A stretch of DNA of 64,000 bases from Tachypleus tridentatus (GCF_004210375.1 NC_134834.1:150569009-150633008), one strand, 5' to 3'; shown: positions 49,200 through 62,157, numbered from the stretch's first letter. Notes: generated from the sequence alone by a model not told the origin. Program-made: numbers and translations.

Positions 49200-50870
49200 A
49201 CTGACAGGGGATTTAACTTTTAGAGGAAATACAACGAACTTGATATTTCATCTGGAATATGAGCACAAAGATGTCATCAAAATTAGATGCTACTGCTGGT
49301 TCTAGTGGTACCCAGGTTAAAACCAAGAAACTGCCAGTCCAGCAAAAAATAACTAGTTCCCAACAAGCTTCAACTCTCACCCCCCCCCCTTTCATGAGGT
49401 AAAAAGAAGGAAGTGGATGATGCAGTGGTTAACTTTGTGACTGATAGCTTGGCATCAAGAATGCGGTGAAGACTGGATCCCAGATATAGCCCCCCCCCTG
49501 ACAGGAAAGGTTTACTCTCCAAAATGACTGCCCAGTATCAAGTGATAAAAGAAAACCTGTTGGCAGAACTCTCCAATGTTTACTCTGCAGTACTGACTTA
49601 TGATGCTTCAACTTAATACTAAAACCTATGATACTGTTACTATACATTTTATCAATAATGAGTGGGAACTTCAAGCAGCAGTTTTAACTCAGAAATTTGC
49701 TGGATCACACGCTCGAAAGAACATTGCAAGTAATCTTTGAGAGACTGTTGAACTTTGGTGTATTCCAGAACCTGTAGTGATCACAGATAATGCTGCTAAT
49801 AAGAAAAAGGCATTTGAGATATTGCAGTGGCAGAGGCTAGACTGCTTTGGACATAAACTAAACCTTGTTGTGAAACATGCATTGAACATTCCAGGATCAT
49901 TACCAAAGGGAGACCCTGTTGTGAACTTTTTCTACAGAAGTCCTTTAGCTACAGAAATTCTAGAGGAGAAACAGAAATTGTTGCTGCCTGCAAAAGTACA
50001 AGGACCTAGACTTACCCAAGATGTACTGGCTGGGTTTAACAGTAACCTTGTAATGCTTGAGCACTTTACTGAGCAAATGCCAGTACTACACGCTGCTGCA
50101 TCTACACAAAATAATACAAAAAACAAGGATAGTCAAGCAAAACTATACAGCTGTGAAGAACAGCAACTGGTAGAAAATCTGACTAAAATCCTAAAGCCTT
50201 TCAAACAAGCTACTGAAATAGTAAGTGCTGGAAAGATCATCACAGTATCTAAAGTTTCACCAATCATACTGAAGATCAAAGCTGCCCTATTGCTCTAGGA
50301 AGATGATTCAAATTGTATAAAACAGATAAAACAAGACATGGTGGAACAAACTGAAGAAAGAACAAAGGCTGATGAACAAATATGTTTACTGAGTAGCCTT
50401 CTGGACCCTGAAAGAAAGGAATTGAATTTTGTTGAAAGAACCAAAATACTTGAGGTGCCACTTGATCAGGTGGTGAAAGAAAGAACCAGATGATCAAATA
50501 AAAAAACTACTGTTGTATCTATGATCCACCTGCCAAGAAGAGTAAGACAGAATGGTTGGATGACATCATCTGCACTGGAATTGCTAAAGAAGAAGTGTCA
50601 AATAATAAACTTAACCACAATGAGCTGAATAAATATGTTGCAGAACCAGGCAGTGCAAAAATAGATTCATTAGTGTGGTGGAAGGAACTTTCTGTAATGT
50701 GCCCCAGGATTAGTAAAATAGTCAGGAAATACCTGTGTCTCTGCAAGCAGTGTTTCATCAGAGCAAACCTTTTTACCCAGCAGGAAAACTTATAAGTAAG
50801 AAGAGGTCCCAGTTAAAGCCAGAAAATATGGACATGATGATTTCTCTTAATAAGAACAGTTAACTTCTCT
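49200..50870 (+). mobile_element. hAT-family DNA transposon, dead transposase
   Basis: From ATGTCATCAAAATTAGATGC (49270) a broken frame reads a Lys-rich N-terminus, then RKVDDAVVNFVTDSLASRM, then FINNEWELQAAVLTQKFAGSHARKNIASNL. VITDNAANKKKAFEI...LDCFGHKLNLVVKHAL follows (the TDNAAN and C.H.LNL hallmarks). The C-terminal dimerisation segment ends PGSAKIDSLVWWKELSVMCPRISKIVRKYLC. This is the ZBED/Ac-type hAT layout. Several stops and frameshifts break it. No terminal inverted repeats were confirmed; the limits are approximate. Confidence 0.85.
49777..50298 (+). pseudogene. hAT transposase core, longest open stretch (173 codons)
   Basis: Open from the TDNAANKKKA motif through CFGHKLNLVV to SKVSPIILKIKAALLL, then TAG. 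It contains the catalytic-domain helices expected between the RNase H-like strands. The frame is resumed downstream as EDDSNCIKQIKQDMVEQTEERTKADEQIC...LLDPE, so the TAG at 50296 looks like a single disabling change in this section. Confidence 0.85.
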
Positions 50871-52866
50871 ACTTAAGCATTGCTAAAAGATCGTTTTGAA
50901 TCAACCCGAGATATTTCCATGTTTGAATAATAGATCCTAGTAGATCTGTATGTCACTTTTTGTTTGATAAATCTTGTAAGAGACACTAAGATAAGACATC
51001 TAACTTTTTATTCAATAAATATTTATTTTATTTCAAATGCTCTGCATACCATTAATTCATTTGATGGTAAAAAATATATAAAAACTCGTTCGTATGTCAT
51101 TTTCTTTATTTCTTCACACAAAAAAATCAGTTTATCATCGATCATTGGTTGCTTTTAACAGTTCCATCAAATATGAATTACAAACCAGTTCCTAACACTA
51201 GAGTTAAGTACCCTTGTTAACAATATTCTACCAGTTCAGAGTTAAGTTAGTTCTAAACCAATGTATTCAGCCAACAATATGAAACCTTCATAATTACTAA
51301 AGATATCAGATCTAATGAAATTATTACAATTAATGGAATAACTAATTAATTAACAAACAGTAGTTCTTCTAAGACCTACACAGCTAACTTGTACATGTAT
51401 TGGTAGTAAACATCCAAAAACTGACAAGGTTCTTGATGTATTAAATGAAGAGCAGAAACAAATTACTTGAATAAAAATGACTATTCTCCTGAAGAAAAAT
51501 AGTGAACTATTCAAAAGTGCTAGAGTTTTGGATCTCATCTGAAAATATTACAACTTTTGTCAGTGGTCCTGTGTGCTAACTTCTTAATCAGAATATACAG
51601 AAGCAAAAACAGTTATAGCTATTACATGGTCAATTTACAATCAGCATAATACATTATTAAAGAAATTGCAAAAGCTATTAAGTTAAACAGTGCATTAGCA
51701 TTTTGTAGGTGCTTTAAACAGAGCAGTACACTGTGATTTTAAGCTCCCATACACTTATGACTGTGTGATAATTAAATATTGTTCCAAATGTTCAGGATTA
51801 TTCATCATGATTCAGTCAAATAGTGTACTTGCTGCTAGGCCTTCTGAATTACTGTTAAACCCATACAACCTCTAATAATATTCACAGCAGGACTCTGTAT
51901 TCTAAGCCATGGCTGTGTTTCTTTGACATATTTCTTGTTAACCTCCAGCTATCATATCACCATATATGCTGTTTAAAATCAGTCTTTTTCTGGAAGGAAA
52001 ATTCTTACCTGATAGGTCTTGGACCCCAGAGAATGACATGATGGATAATAGCATGCTATATCTTTCAGAAATTGGGGTGCCATCAATCTCCAACACCATC
52101 CTCCCCTCTACCATCAAGGATCTTGTTACTGATAGTTGGAAGAGTCAAGATGGACCAGTAGGTCCCCATGTTGTCCCAGATCATTATGTTATGTTTCTGA
52201 GCAGCTACACATCTGCTAAGACCATTTTGTGCTAATCTGTATTTTATGAGTTCTAGATGTGTCATTCACATTTGTACTTACAGCTATGTCGCTGCTAAAT
52301 CTCCACTGGATTGTTGTCACGTAATGATTACATTATAATATACTTAAAATCACTTTTGAATAGTTTAGCCTCTTTATCTCAGCCATGTTTCGTCAGTGTA
52401 TTAGTAAATACATTCTCTTTAGTTTCTATACATATGCTTCTGAAATGTAAAAGTCCACCCCTAACTATCACATGACGTAGCCATAACCAGCCATATTTTG
52501 ATTTATACGTTTTTGGAATGATTGCAACCACCTGCAATTAGAAATATTGTGACAGACTGCATTGTCTTATTGGCTGGATGACAACCAATTACAGCGTGAA
52601 CTATCAACATGACCATAGTCTGGTGAAATGCATAACCCAAGAACAGAGAGGCACTTTATGTTTCTGTAATTATTTCCAATACTGTATCTGTAAAAAGAAA
52701 CTGGCAATTTTATATGGACTTTTATAATAATTGGATTATTAAATAAGAAAAAAGTGAGCAATTCTAATCAGTTTATATTAGAAAATATATTATCTTTAAC
52801 ATCTCCACACTATATTTTTAGAATTTGATAAAACATACAGTACAAATAAGAATGAAAAACATGTTT
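50870..52866. other. Intergenic and CPTP downstream flank; nothing recognised
   Basis: Two kilobases of AT-rich sequence with short open frames only; one at 51966-52235 has no known domain. No canonical minus-strand AATAAA was found close after the CPTP stop. Confidence 0.5.
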
Positions 52867-53380
52867 TTAAGGTAGGTCCAATAAATCATTCTCTTCGTAC
52901 AATTGCTGGGTTCTCTTATAAACTTCAAGAGCCACTTCACCTAACTTTTTCATTACAATACATGTATCTGGTGGAGGCTGGTTGCCAGTCACTTTCCTCA
53001 GAAGCTGACGTTTCGTTGGCAATGTGTACATAGCTAGAAGCGCTCCCTTCTTAATCAGCCATGGATGAAACTTTGACAGAGTTTTATTGTAGCTCTCTTG
53101 AGCTGCAGTGGAAGTTGCATCATCATCACAAAGGACATCTAGATTTCCAATAAATGATGCAATGAACTCAAGAGCACGATGGAGTCTGAGGAGCGTCCTT
53201 GCTCCAGAAGGCTGTGTCTCATCTTTCAGAAGGTTGTTGGAACTTTCATAGTCTATCATGGACTGAATGGTTTTATAATGTCCTCCCACTTCAGATTTTT
53301 GGTAATTTTCCAAAATGTTGATTTTGCTAATAATGTCAGATGCAACAAATGAAAACACTGAACCCAGAAACCCAAAAAAT
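52867..53380 (-). CDS. CPTP: CPTP exon 2 (most of the GLTP domain)
   Basis: The acceptor is a T-rich tract ending TTTTGTTCCAG on the minus strand, just before 53380. It encodes FFGFLGSVFSF... to YEENDLLDLP and TAA at 52867-52869. All five headgroup-contact residues are in this exon. Confidence 0.95.
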
Positions 53381-56300
53381 CTGGAACAAAAAAAAAAGCA
53401 AAAATATTAAAAAATAGTTTTTTATTTATACAGTAAAAATTTATTTACAACAAATTACTTATGGTAAGTTTTCCATACAAAATAAAATAGAAAATGTTCA
53501 AGTACTGTCTAAACATATCACCTGTGGCTTCATTTCTTGACCATGAAAGGAAACTATATCATGAGGTTTGGCCATAATCTTGTAATAGGTAGTTACCGTC
53601 TGTGCTCTTGATCAGACTACTATATTTGTTATCATTGTTGTGTTGTACATTACTTTTATTACTATATATTTTCAAATTCTAACCATTGCACTTAATTTTT
53701 CTATTGTATACAGTATGATTAAATTGGTGGTTTATTTTCATTCTTCTATTTCAGTTTACTTCCAACCGAGGAAGCATTTTACTCCTTCTGGCTCTTTTTC
53801 CTTTCCTTATATACTAGCACCCTACTCAAAACTGATCCAATCTTCTCTGTAGCTTGCAATGAATCTGACAACAAACTATTCTGTAGTTCAGTTGCAGTAT
53901 TTGAAGAGGGAGTTATCTGTGAGCTTTCTTTATCTTAAAACTTATGATCTCTAATCTTACTGTCTGAAATTTGTATGGAATCATCTGGATTCCAAATCTC
54001 CAAGAAGCTAACAATCCTTCATGTCTCTCCAAATTGTCTTCTATTCTGATACATTTCAACCTATCAACATGTAAAACCTCTTCAAACCTGAACAGAGAAC
54101 ATCAACTGAAGTCAGACCAGTAACTTGCAGTACACTTTATATCCTTCACCTTGGATTTAATACAATCATGCATTTAATCAGTTTACCTTATTACAAGACA
54201 AAGTCTATTGGAGGAATCTGTTCTTCAAACTTGGAATAGTATAATATGATACTATCTTCTTTACTTGTCAACTGTTACCAGTAATAATTAATGTTTGGAT
54301 AACCAGGATACATACCCTTCTGTTACTAGCAATAATTAATGTTACAATAACCAGGATACATACCCTTCTGTTAATATTCAAAGGTGAATGTGAAGGTTTT
54401 AGTCGACCTCATCAAATAATCCAGATCTCTGTTAAAACTTCGGTACCATAAACACACTTTAAAACACACACAATTATTGTACAATGAAAGTTAGCACAGG
54501 ATCTATAGAAGAACCATAAGATACATCATTAATTGTATCAACCTTCTACCACCCAGACAGCTTTCATTTTATTAACTGTATCAACCTTCTACCATACAGA
54601 CAACTTTCATTTTATTAACTGTAACAACCTTCTACCACACAGACAACTTTCATTTTATTAACTGTAACAACCTTCTACCACACAGACAGCTTTCATTTTA
54701 TTAACTACAACAACCTTCTACCATACAGACAGCTTTCATTTTGTTAACTGTAACAACCTTCTACCACACAGACAGCTTTCATTTTATTAACTGTAACAAC
54801 CTTCTACCACACAGACAGCTTTCATTTTATTAACTGTAACAACCTTCTACCACACAGACAGCTTTCATTTTATTAACTGTAACAACCTTCTACCACACAG
54901 ACAGCTTTCATTTTATTAACTGTAACAACCTTCTACCACACAGACAGCTTTCATTTTATTAACTGTAACAACCTTCTACCACACAGACAGCTTTCATTTA
55001 TTAACTGTATCAAACTTTCTACCACACAGACAGCTTTCATTTTATTAACTGTAACAACCTTCTACCACACAGACAGCTTTCATTCTATTAACTACATCAA
55101 CCTTCTACCACCCAGACAGCTTTCATTCTATTAACTACATCAACCTTCTACCACCCAGACAGCTTTCATTCTATTAACTACATCAACCTTCTACCACCCA
55201 GACAGCTTTCATTCTATTAACTACATCAACCTTCTACCACCCAGACAGCTTTCATTCTATTAACTACATCAACCTTCTACCATACAGACAACTTTCATTC
55301 TGTTAACTGTATCAAACGTCTACCATACAGACAACTTTCATTCTGTTAACTGTATCAAACGTCTACCATACAGACAACTTTCATTCTGTTAACTGTATCA
55401 AACGTCTACCATACAGACAACTTTCATTCTGTTAACTGTATCAAACGTCTACCATACAGACAACTTTCATTCTGTTAACTGTATCAAACGTCTACCATAC
55501 AGACAACTTTCATTCTGTTAACTGTATCAAACGTCTACCACCTAAACAACTTTCATTCTGTTAACTGTATCAAACGTCTACCACCTAAACAACTTTCATT
55601 CTGTTAACTGTATCAAACGTCTACCACCTAAACAACTTTCATTCTGTTAACTGTATCAAACTTCTACCACCTAAACAACTTTCATTCTGTTAACTGTATC
55701 AAACTTCTACCACTCAAACAACTTTCATTCTGTTAACTGTATCAAACGTCTACCACCTAAACAACTTTCATTCTGTTAACTGTATCAAACGTCTACCACC
55801 TAAACAACTTTCATTCTGTTAACTGTATCAAACGTCTACCACCTAAACAACTTTCATTCTGTTAACTGTATCAAACGTCTATCACCTAAACAACTTTCAT
55901 TCTGTTAACTGTATCAAACTTCTACCACCTAAACAACTTTCATTCTGTTAACTGTATCAAACTTCTACCACCTAAACAACTTTCATTCTGTTAACTGTAT
56001 CAAACTTCTACCACCTAAACAACTTTCATTCTGTTAACTGTATCAAACTTCTACCACCTAAACAACTTTCATTCTGTTAACTGTATCAAACTTCTACCAC
56101 CTAAACAACTTTCATTCTGTTAACTGTATCAAACTTCTACCACCTAAACAACTTTCATTCTGTTAACTGTATCAAACTTCTACCACCTAAACAACTTTCA
56201 TTCTGTTAACTGTATCAAACTTCTACCACCCAGACAGCTTTCATTCTATTAACTGTATCAACCTTCTACCACTCAGACAACTTTCATTCTATTAACTGTA

Positions 56301-59300
56301 TCAACCTTCTACCACCCAGACAACTTTCAGTTTATTAAACACTATGTACCCTCAGGTCCACACAAAACACCACTAACCCTAAACTCTCATGTCCACACAA
56401 CTTTGAGATCCACAGTTTAAAGACACTATAATAAAATAAACTAATTTACATTTTCAAGGGACAACAAGTAATAATATTCCAGTACAAACTATACACACAA
56501 ACTCCTTTCCTTAATTAAATCCAGTTGTTTTTTTTAAGTGTGATCAGCTTATTACCATCTCATCAGTACTTTACTGAAGTTAAAAGAGAGAGAAGTTGAT
56601 TATTTAATTTATTTATTTCTTGGAGCTGTGTGTGCAGGGACAATCTGGAATAATCAAACATTAGTTTAATCATGATTCCTAAAATATTGATGCAATTTCC
56701 TCATAAGTATAATTTTTTCACAGTTTACCACACCTAAGAACAAACTATTCCATAGGGTGACTGATCTATTAAAACTATAGCACTTCCTTAATGGAGTTGT
56801 GTCCAGTTTTTTACTATTTTAAACTTGTGTCCACTAGTCTTCTTTTATGTAGTTTTAAAAACCTATCATCCAGGTATGGAGTAGTTGTGATCAACACATA
56901 ATTTACTTAAAAACCAAGTGCTTTGTATAGCTATAGTACTAGTCCAACCACAAAAATATATTAAACTTGTTGTCTAATTACACTAAGATTTGTAGTACAA
57001 TTGACCCAGATCTTCTTTGGCCATCCTGAAAATTTGAGATAAACTAAAAGCTAGGTTTAATATGCCAAAAGGTTTACAACCACAAAGTTAAATAACCAGA
57101 AATTTTCTCTATATACAAATCACTTGTTAAGCCTCGCTTGGAATAACATGTACAGTTTTGGTCCGCTTATCCAAGAAACAATACTGTCTTATTGGACAGT
57201 GTTCAGTAAAAAACCATCCATATTATTCTCCTGATGGAAGTTGTACAGTTCTTTAAATATCCAATTATGTGGCCTACTTTTTTTTTTTGCTTTGCTCTTT
57301 GCCTAAATCCAGTGAAATCATCCTGCTGCAGTGTAAAAAGTTCTACAACAATTGTCTTCACTGTAATGCATATTTTCATGAAAACAAAGTGACAAGGAGA
57401 TGGAATATTATCTTACAGGAATCAGTTAGGAGCATTTAATCTATTTACCAGTGAAGAAAAAACAAAACAGAGTAAGAAAAGTTCTTTTGAAGTTTAAAAG
57501 ACTATATGGGGATTGACAGAATAACATGATTTCTTTGTACTACATACTGAAAACAGCGGGATAAGAGGACACAAAGTTCTGTTTTGGTAGAAAACTGACA
57601 ACCTGCTATGTTCTAGTTAAAACAATTCTATTTTACTAACAGATGATTGAGTTTCCATTGGTAGTAGTGGATCCTAGCATTTTAAAAATATTTAAATGGA
57701 AAACTGATATCCTGGAAATTCCTCCACTCATCTTGAAGGTTAAACACAATTTATACAAAGTTCTGAGGATCAAATCCTACAGAGACCCGACTACTGTCTA
57801 TAGCTTCACTTAATATCAATAAAAGAAATGAGAGACGAACTAAACCAAGAAAACTTCCACTTATATACAAGCAGAGTGTGGACAGACTTCATTTGCTGGA
57901 CCAATCCCTTATTAAAGAAGGATGTTCAGTATATTTCTTAACTTACTAGACTCAAGCTTCAAGTAAAATGTACAAATCTGTCATACAGAGAAAATCAGAT
58001 CTGTTACAAAAATATTCATATTCACGATATGTGAACTGAAGAAACCTATCTGATTCTGTCAAGCTAGAGACCAAGAAGATGTTTAAGTTAAGAATAAAAA
58101 TAGTTCTGTCCAATGTGCAGTTTGCAAATTCCATTTGGATAACCTCTATACTTCCAAATGCATATCTATGTTGTTTTGATTTGTTTTCAGTATTTCTGTA
58201 TAGTGTATCTGGTAGTTACTCTCTACAAGGAAAGGTCACTGAATCAGTAGTGAAAACTTAAGTGATTAGTTGATAATTTTGATATTACATACATAATACA
58301 GTGTTGAATGGCACTGTAAAAAGTCATCCTTTGAACACTGTGAACCCAACCTATGCACATAACATTAAGGCTTAAGCTTACCAAGCTAATAGCTGAAATA
58401 AATAAAGTAATATTCCTATGAATGTGATAGAGTGAGTATAACTATGCTAATAATACAACAGCACAGCACAGTTTTGTTCTAACAATTTCAAGTCCATCAC
58501 ATTTCCAATAACAGGGCTAATAGTAATACTAATGTACAGTGGCAGACTTAGAAAGTAAGGAAATTTACTTGTGGCCTATTTAGTAAAAGGTCAGAAACAC
58601 CTAATTACAAAACTTTAATTTTTTTTTTAGAAACCTTCTTTTGAGAACCCAGAGATCATTCATATAATAACAATGTCACTCTTTCATGTCCACTTTCAAA
58701 TAAGGAAAAAATTACACTGTTAGCAGTGTTACCACAGAGACTCAACCATTTAGTACCACAGGTCTACCAATAAAGTACAAAACATGTATTAAAATTATAG
58801 AAAACATACCACTAACCTTAAATTACTTATCTGGCTACTCCTTGTTTCTATCAGATAGTTCATTTGTTTGATAATTAATAGCTTTGAAGTTCTTTTCCAA
58901 ATTTAAAAAGCAATTATCTTACCTGTGTGCATTAAATATTTCATTAATGCATACAGTTAATATCTTGTATGGTACAGTACACAATATTTAACAACACAGG
59001 GTAGCATGGAATCATGTAGTGGGATCATAGTCAGATGGGTGTGAGTTTCAGGATGGCCTGTTATGCATTTTTGTCACTTAAACAACACATTATGTCTTAC
59101 TTATGTAATCTAGACAGCTATATGATGGGTCCCATCTGTTAGTTGGGTTAATATTCTAACATGTTTTGAGACAGCATGGAACCTATTGGTCCATTCCAGT
59201 TATTCCACTCTTTAAACTAAATTAAATTGTAAAGTCAGCCCTTATCATTCATATACACATCAAGCTTTTTTTTAAACCCACTTAAATTTACTGCCTCTAC

Positions 59301-61073
59301 AACATCTGAAAGCAACCCATTCCACAAGTTAACCAGCCTGTTAGAAAAATAAAACTGTCTTATCTGAAGATGACTACTTCCTTGCCAACATTTATATTTG
59401 TGTTCCCTGGTCCTACTGTCCTCATTGATAAGTATAATAAAAGATGATGCATCCATTACCTATACAATGTTAAGCATCTCAATCAAAATAAACAATTTCA
59501 GAGATTTCAGCCTCTCCTTGTAAGACAACTCTTCCATTGCAGTTACCATTCTACTAACCCTTCTTTGAACCCTTTCTAACAATTCAATGTCATTCTTTAG
59601 ATAAGAGCTACCATGAATGAACACAATACTCCAAATGTGACCAAACCAGTGAGTACAATGAAATTATAACCTCTTTAGACTTGTATTCAATATTTCTGTA
59701 AATACAACCTAAAGTCCTGTTTACCCTACCACTAGTAACAGCACACTTCTTGGATAGCTTAAAAGACCAACCCACTTATGTCACTTAAAATTGGAGTTCA
59801 AAAGCACCATTCCTAAGTGTTTCAAGAAGGCACAGCAAAGATTTAACTGCCTAATAATATTTCACACTACATGTTTTCCTGTAATAGATTATTAATATTA
59901 CCATTAATCCTTTTAATGTAATATAGGACTACAGCAAGTATCATATCATATTCCCCTATGTATTGAAGTATTTTTCTTTTAAAATGCATACCACACTACA
60001 AAGGAGGAACAGCCTATAGCCAGAGTTGTTGGACTTTGTCAGGGCAGTTTATTCTTCCTTCCCAAGCATATCTGCTTAGTTAATGGCTTGGATTATGATT
60101 AAATTAACTGACATGATTATGAAATAAACCATTAAACATTACAAGAAATTGCAATGTTTGAATATGGTCCAATTTAAAAACTGAACCTAAATTTGGAAAA
60201 CTGATTCTCAGGTTTGGAAGTTAGCTGGTTTTCCAATTGTTGGAAAATTGTTTACTTTTTAACATCCTGCCTAATCTTATATAAGTTAGTTTATTAAAAC
60301 ATTAACTAAACTTACACTAACAATGTAATTCACAGTATAATTGGTATTGACTGCAGGGAACTTGCAAGTAAATTACAGTCATCTCATTGACATGATATAT
60401 GGTAATAAAAATAAAACTGCCCACTCTTGTTAAGGATAACTAGTTAGAAATTCAGGCATAGTTTCACATATTTTCCAAATTAATAAGTTATTTCACTTAT
60501 AAGTAAGTACTTGCATGTTTCTTTCTTCAATCACTATAGTAGTAACATCCTTGAATAACTACAGCACAGATATCACACTGAGAACAAACCTTTTAAACAG
60601 TATGTTAAACATACAATTAACTGAACATAAAACGTTTTTGCGTTCATATCTCATAATCATGCATTGAATGATGTATAGCAAAAATACAAACATAATTCAG
60701 AACATTTACTTAATTATAAATAATTTATCAAATCAAACATTAACAAAAGTCATTAAAATAAATGAAATTAACTAACATTTCATTCGCATAACATCATAGC
60801 AAAATTATCAAAAGTACCAACCATAGAAACACCGACTGTTAATGTTATTGTTATTAGTAACTACGATTTTATCAGTGCTACATACCTGTACAGTTCCATA
60901 TACCCCTTCAAATAACTATCCAAACTTAATCCACCGACGTCCTCCATACATCTTTCAAACGATTCACAGACAAATCTAGCATCAAAATAATCATTTGTTC
61001 CTGAGTTATTAGTTACCTTTTCATAAAAGGACATTTCCTCAACCAGACTAGTAGCATTCGGAATTCGTAACAT
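52867..61073 (-). CDS. CPTP: Ceramide-1-phosphate transfer protein (GLTP domain), two exons, 233 residues
   Basis: Cytosolic GLTP-fold protein that moves ceramide-1-phosphate between membranes. Exons on the minus strand: 61073-60886 and 53380-52867; 702 nt joined, stop included. The join restores Arg63 (AG plus A). Signatures: LGSVFSFVASDIISKINILENY, with the headgroup residues Asp78 and Lys82; SGARTLLRLHRALEFI, with Arg124 and Arg128; and FHPWLIKKGALLAMYTLPTKRQLL, with His168. These correspond to the Asp, Lys, Arg, Arg and His that bind the phosphate and amide in CPTP; lysine at the second position separates CPTP from glycolipid-binding GLTP. Human CPTP is 214 residues, so length is normal. 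I chose ATG 61073 because an in-frame start further up is absent. Confidence 0.95.
54529..56340 (+). repeat. 43-bp minisatellite, about 42 copies, in five sequence blocks
   Basis: Units of 43 bp read TTTCATTCTGTTAACTGTATCAAACGTCTACCACCTAAACAAC with block-specific variants. About 54529-55080 has AACAACCTTC and CACAGACAGC; 55080-55270 has ACATCAACC and CACCCAGACAGC; 55270-55530 has AAACGTC and CATACAGACAAC; 55530-56220 has CACCTAAACAAC; 56220-56340 returns to CAGACAGC and AACCTTC. One unit near 55000 has compensating one-base indels. Confidence 0.95.
57105..57250 (+). mobile_element. CR1-type LINE ORF2 C-terminal fragment, plus strand
   Basis: YKSLVKPRLE-HVQFWSAYPRNNTVLLDSVQ matches the LVRPNLEYCVQ.WSP...LLE.VQRR segment that follows the RT palm in CR1 elements. 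Two stops in about 45 codons. Confidence 0.6.
59218..59762 (-). mobile_element. CR1-type LINE ORF2 C-terminus and 3' end, minus strand
   Basis: On the minus strand, in shifting frames: KLSKKCAVTSGRVNRTLGCIYRNIEYKSKEVIISLYS, then LEYCVHSW and ERVQRRVSRMV. An open frame (59456-59235) then reads DASSFIILINEDSRTREHKYKC...FYFSNRLVNLWNGLLSDVVEAVNLSGFKKKLDVYMNDKG to the stop. The 3' end resembles that of the 42.5-45.2 kb element. Confidence 0.82.
60886..61073 (-). CDS. CPTP: CPTP exon 1
   Basis: Encodes MLRIPNATSLVEEMSFYEKV...DYFDARFVCESFERCMEDVGGLSLDSYLKGYMELYR (62 codons plus 2 nt). Donor reads CTGTACAG/GTATGT on the minus strand. The start is preceded by a start-stop ATGTGA that overlaps it by one base. 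Confidence 0.93.
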
Positions 61074-61361
61074 CACATTTCAACATCGTGTACTATTTAT
61101 TAGCACTACGTTAGCTTTAGTTTGCTCCTAGTATACGCCATCTAGCCTTACTAATTTTTCATTAAAAGTAGTTTTAATTAACTAATAGTAACATTATAAG
61201 GAATTTAATTACAATTAGAAAAATATTTGAAAAAGATTTTACTCCTACGCTTTTAGTCATAATTATATACACGTATATAACTTCTGAGTTAAAATGTAAA
61301 ATAAAGCAGTTGAAAGCGAGATATTTTCTAACATCGTGTATCTTACGACGACTGATATTAA

Positions 61362-61432
61362 CACGGGTATTAACACTTTTATTAATAAAATAGAAAGCAA
61401 CGCTTCGATCCTCTTAGGTCGTCTTCAGGTTA
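61362..61432 (-). repeat. Half copy of the type A palindromic element
   Basis: The minus strand reads TAACCTGAAGACGACCTAAGAGGATCGAAGCGTTG followed by an AT-rich arm ending AATACCCGT. It aligns with the centre and right arm of the 63.5 kb element. Confidence 0.7.
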
Positions 61433-62157
61433 CCAAAGGGTATCATATGGTATATTAGTGTCTGAAGAAGCCAAATCAAATTGAATTTTTTTTATCTACT
61501 CACTAACTTCCCTGAACTGTTGTGATAGTACGATAGTTTTAATGTTCTTATTTGTTATTGTTTTATTCAATCAGTGTAATGTTATTACTAGACAGAAAGT
61601 ACTAAACAAATTAAAATTTCAGCATACATAAAGTTCAATATAGTACAAGCACGTAATATATATATATTGTTCCCTTTAATTTAATATTTAAAAATCAATA
61701 TATATGTTATTTTTAACAGTTCTTTGGTTAGGTTAAATTTAAACGCTGACTAGTAGACCTAAAAACTGTTATACAAATAAAATTCACTGCAGTTTTTTTA
61801 AAGATTCCTTTTAATTCCACGAACGTAATTTTTACTATATTGTATACATAAATAGCATTTCATAAGGTATTTGTCTCTCTTTACTCAGTACAAATGACGA
61901 ATTCCGGTATTGAACGAAATCTTTCTGGGTAGCGATTTATGGGAGATAAAGTTAAATCTAAAATGCTATTTTTTTTATAAACCTCAGATTTCGAACACCA
62001 ATGGACAAATTAAAAGGGATGAAAAAAAAACACCTCAGTTAAACTGTTATTATAACAATTTTTTGGCCTATCGATTTTCAATATTTCTCTGGCCTTCGAC
62101 TTTTAAATTGTAACTTTATAATTAAAAATACTGTTTTATTTGTGTGTGTGCGTGCGT

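Larger units (their letters stand above)
45250..49200. other. Intergenic; palindromic elements and repeat debris, no gene
   Basis: Holds the right arm of the inverted repeat (45390-45605), a YqaJ-like fragment (45637), a hairpin core (46359-46381 minus), two foldback elements (47024 and 48180) and a nested SINE-B. Open frames of 60-85 codons here show no recognisable domain. Confidence 0.6.
53381..60885 (-). other. CPTP intron (7.5 kb)
   Basis: Holds the 43-bp minisatellite (54529-56340), a CR1-type thumb fragment on plus (57105), a CR1-type fragment on minus (59218-59762) and otherwise unremarkable AT-rich sequence. No additional coding exon is needed or seen. Confidence 0.85.

Noticed and set aside
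51966-52235. 89-codon plus-strand frame
   Set aside because: No recognisable motif, no splice support and no relation to neighbouring elements that I can see.
54529-56340. CRISPR-like regular array
   Set aside because: Units are contiguous with no unique spacers, and the genome is eukaryotic. It is a minisatellite.
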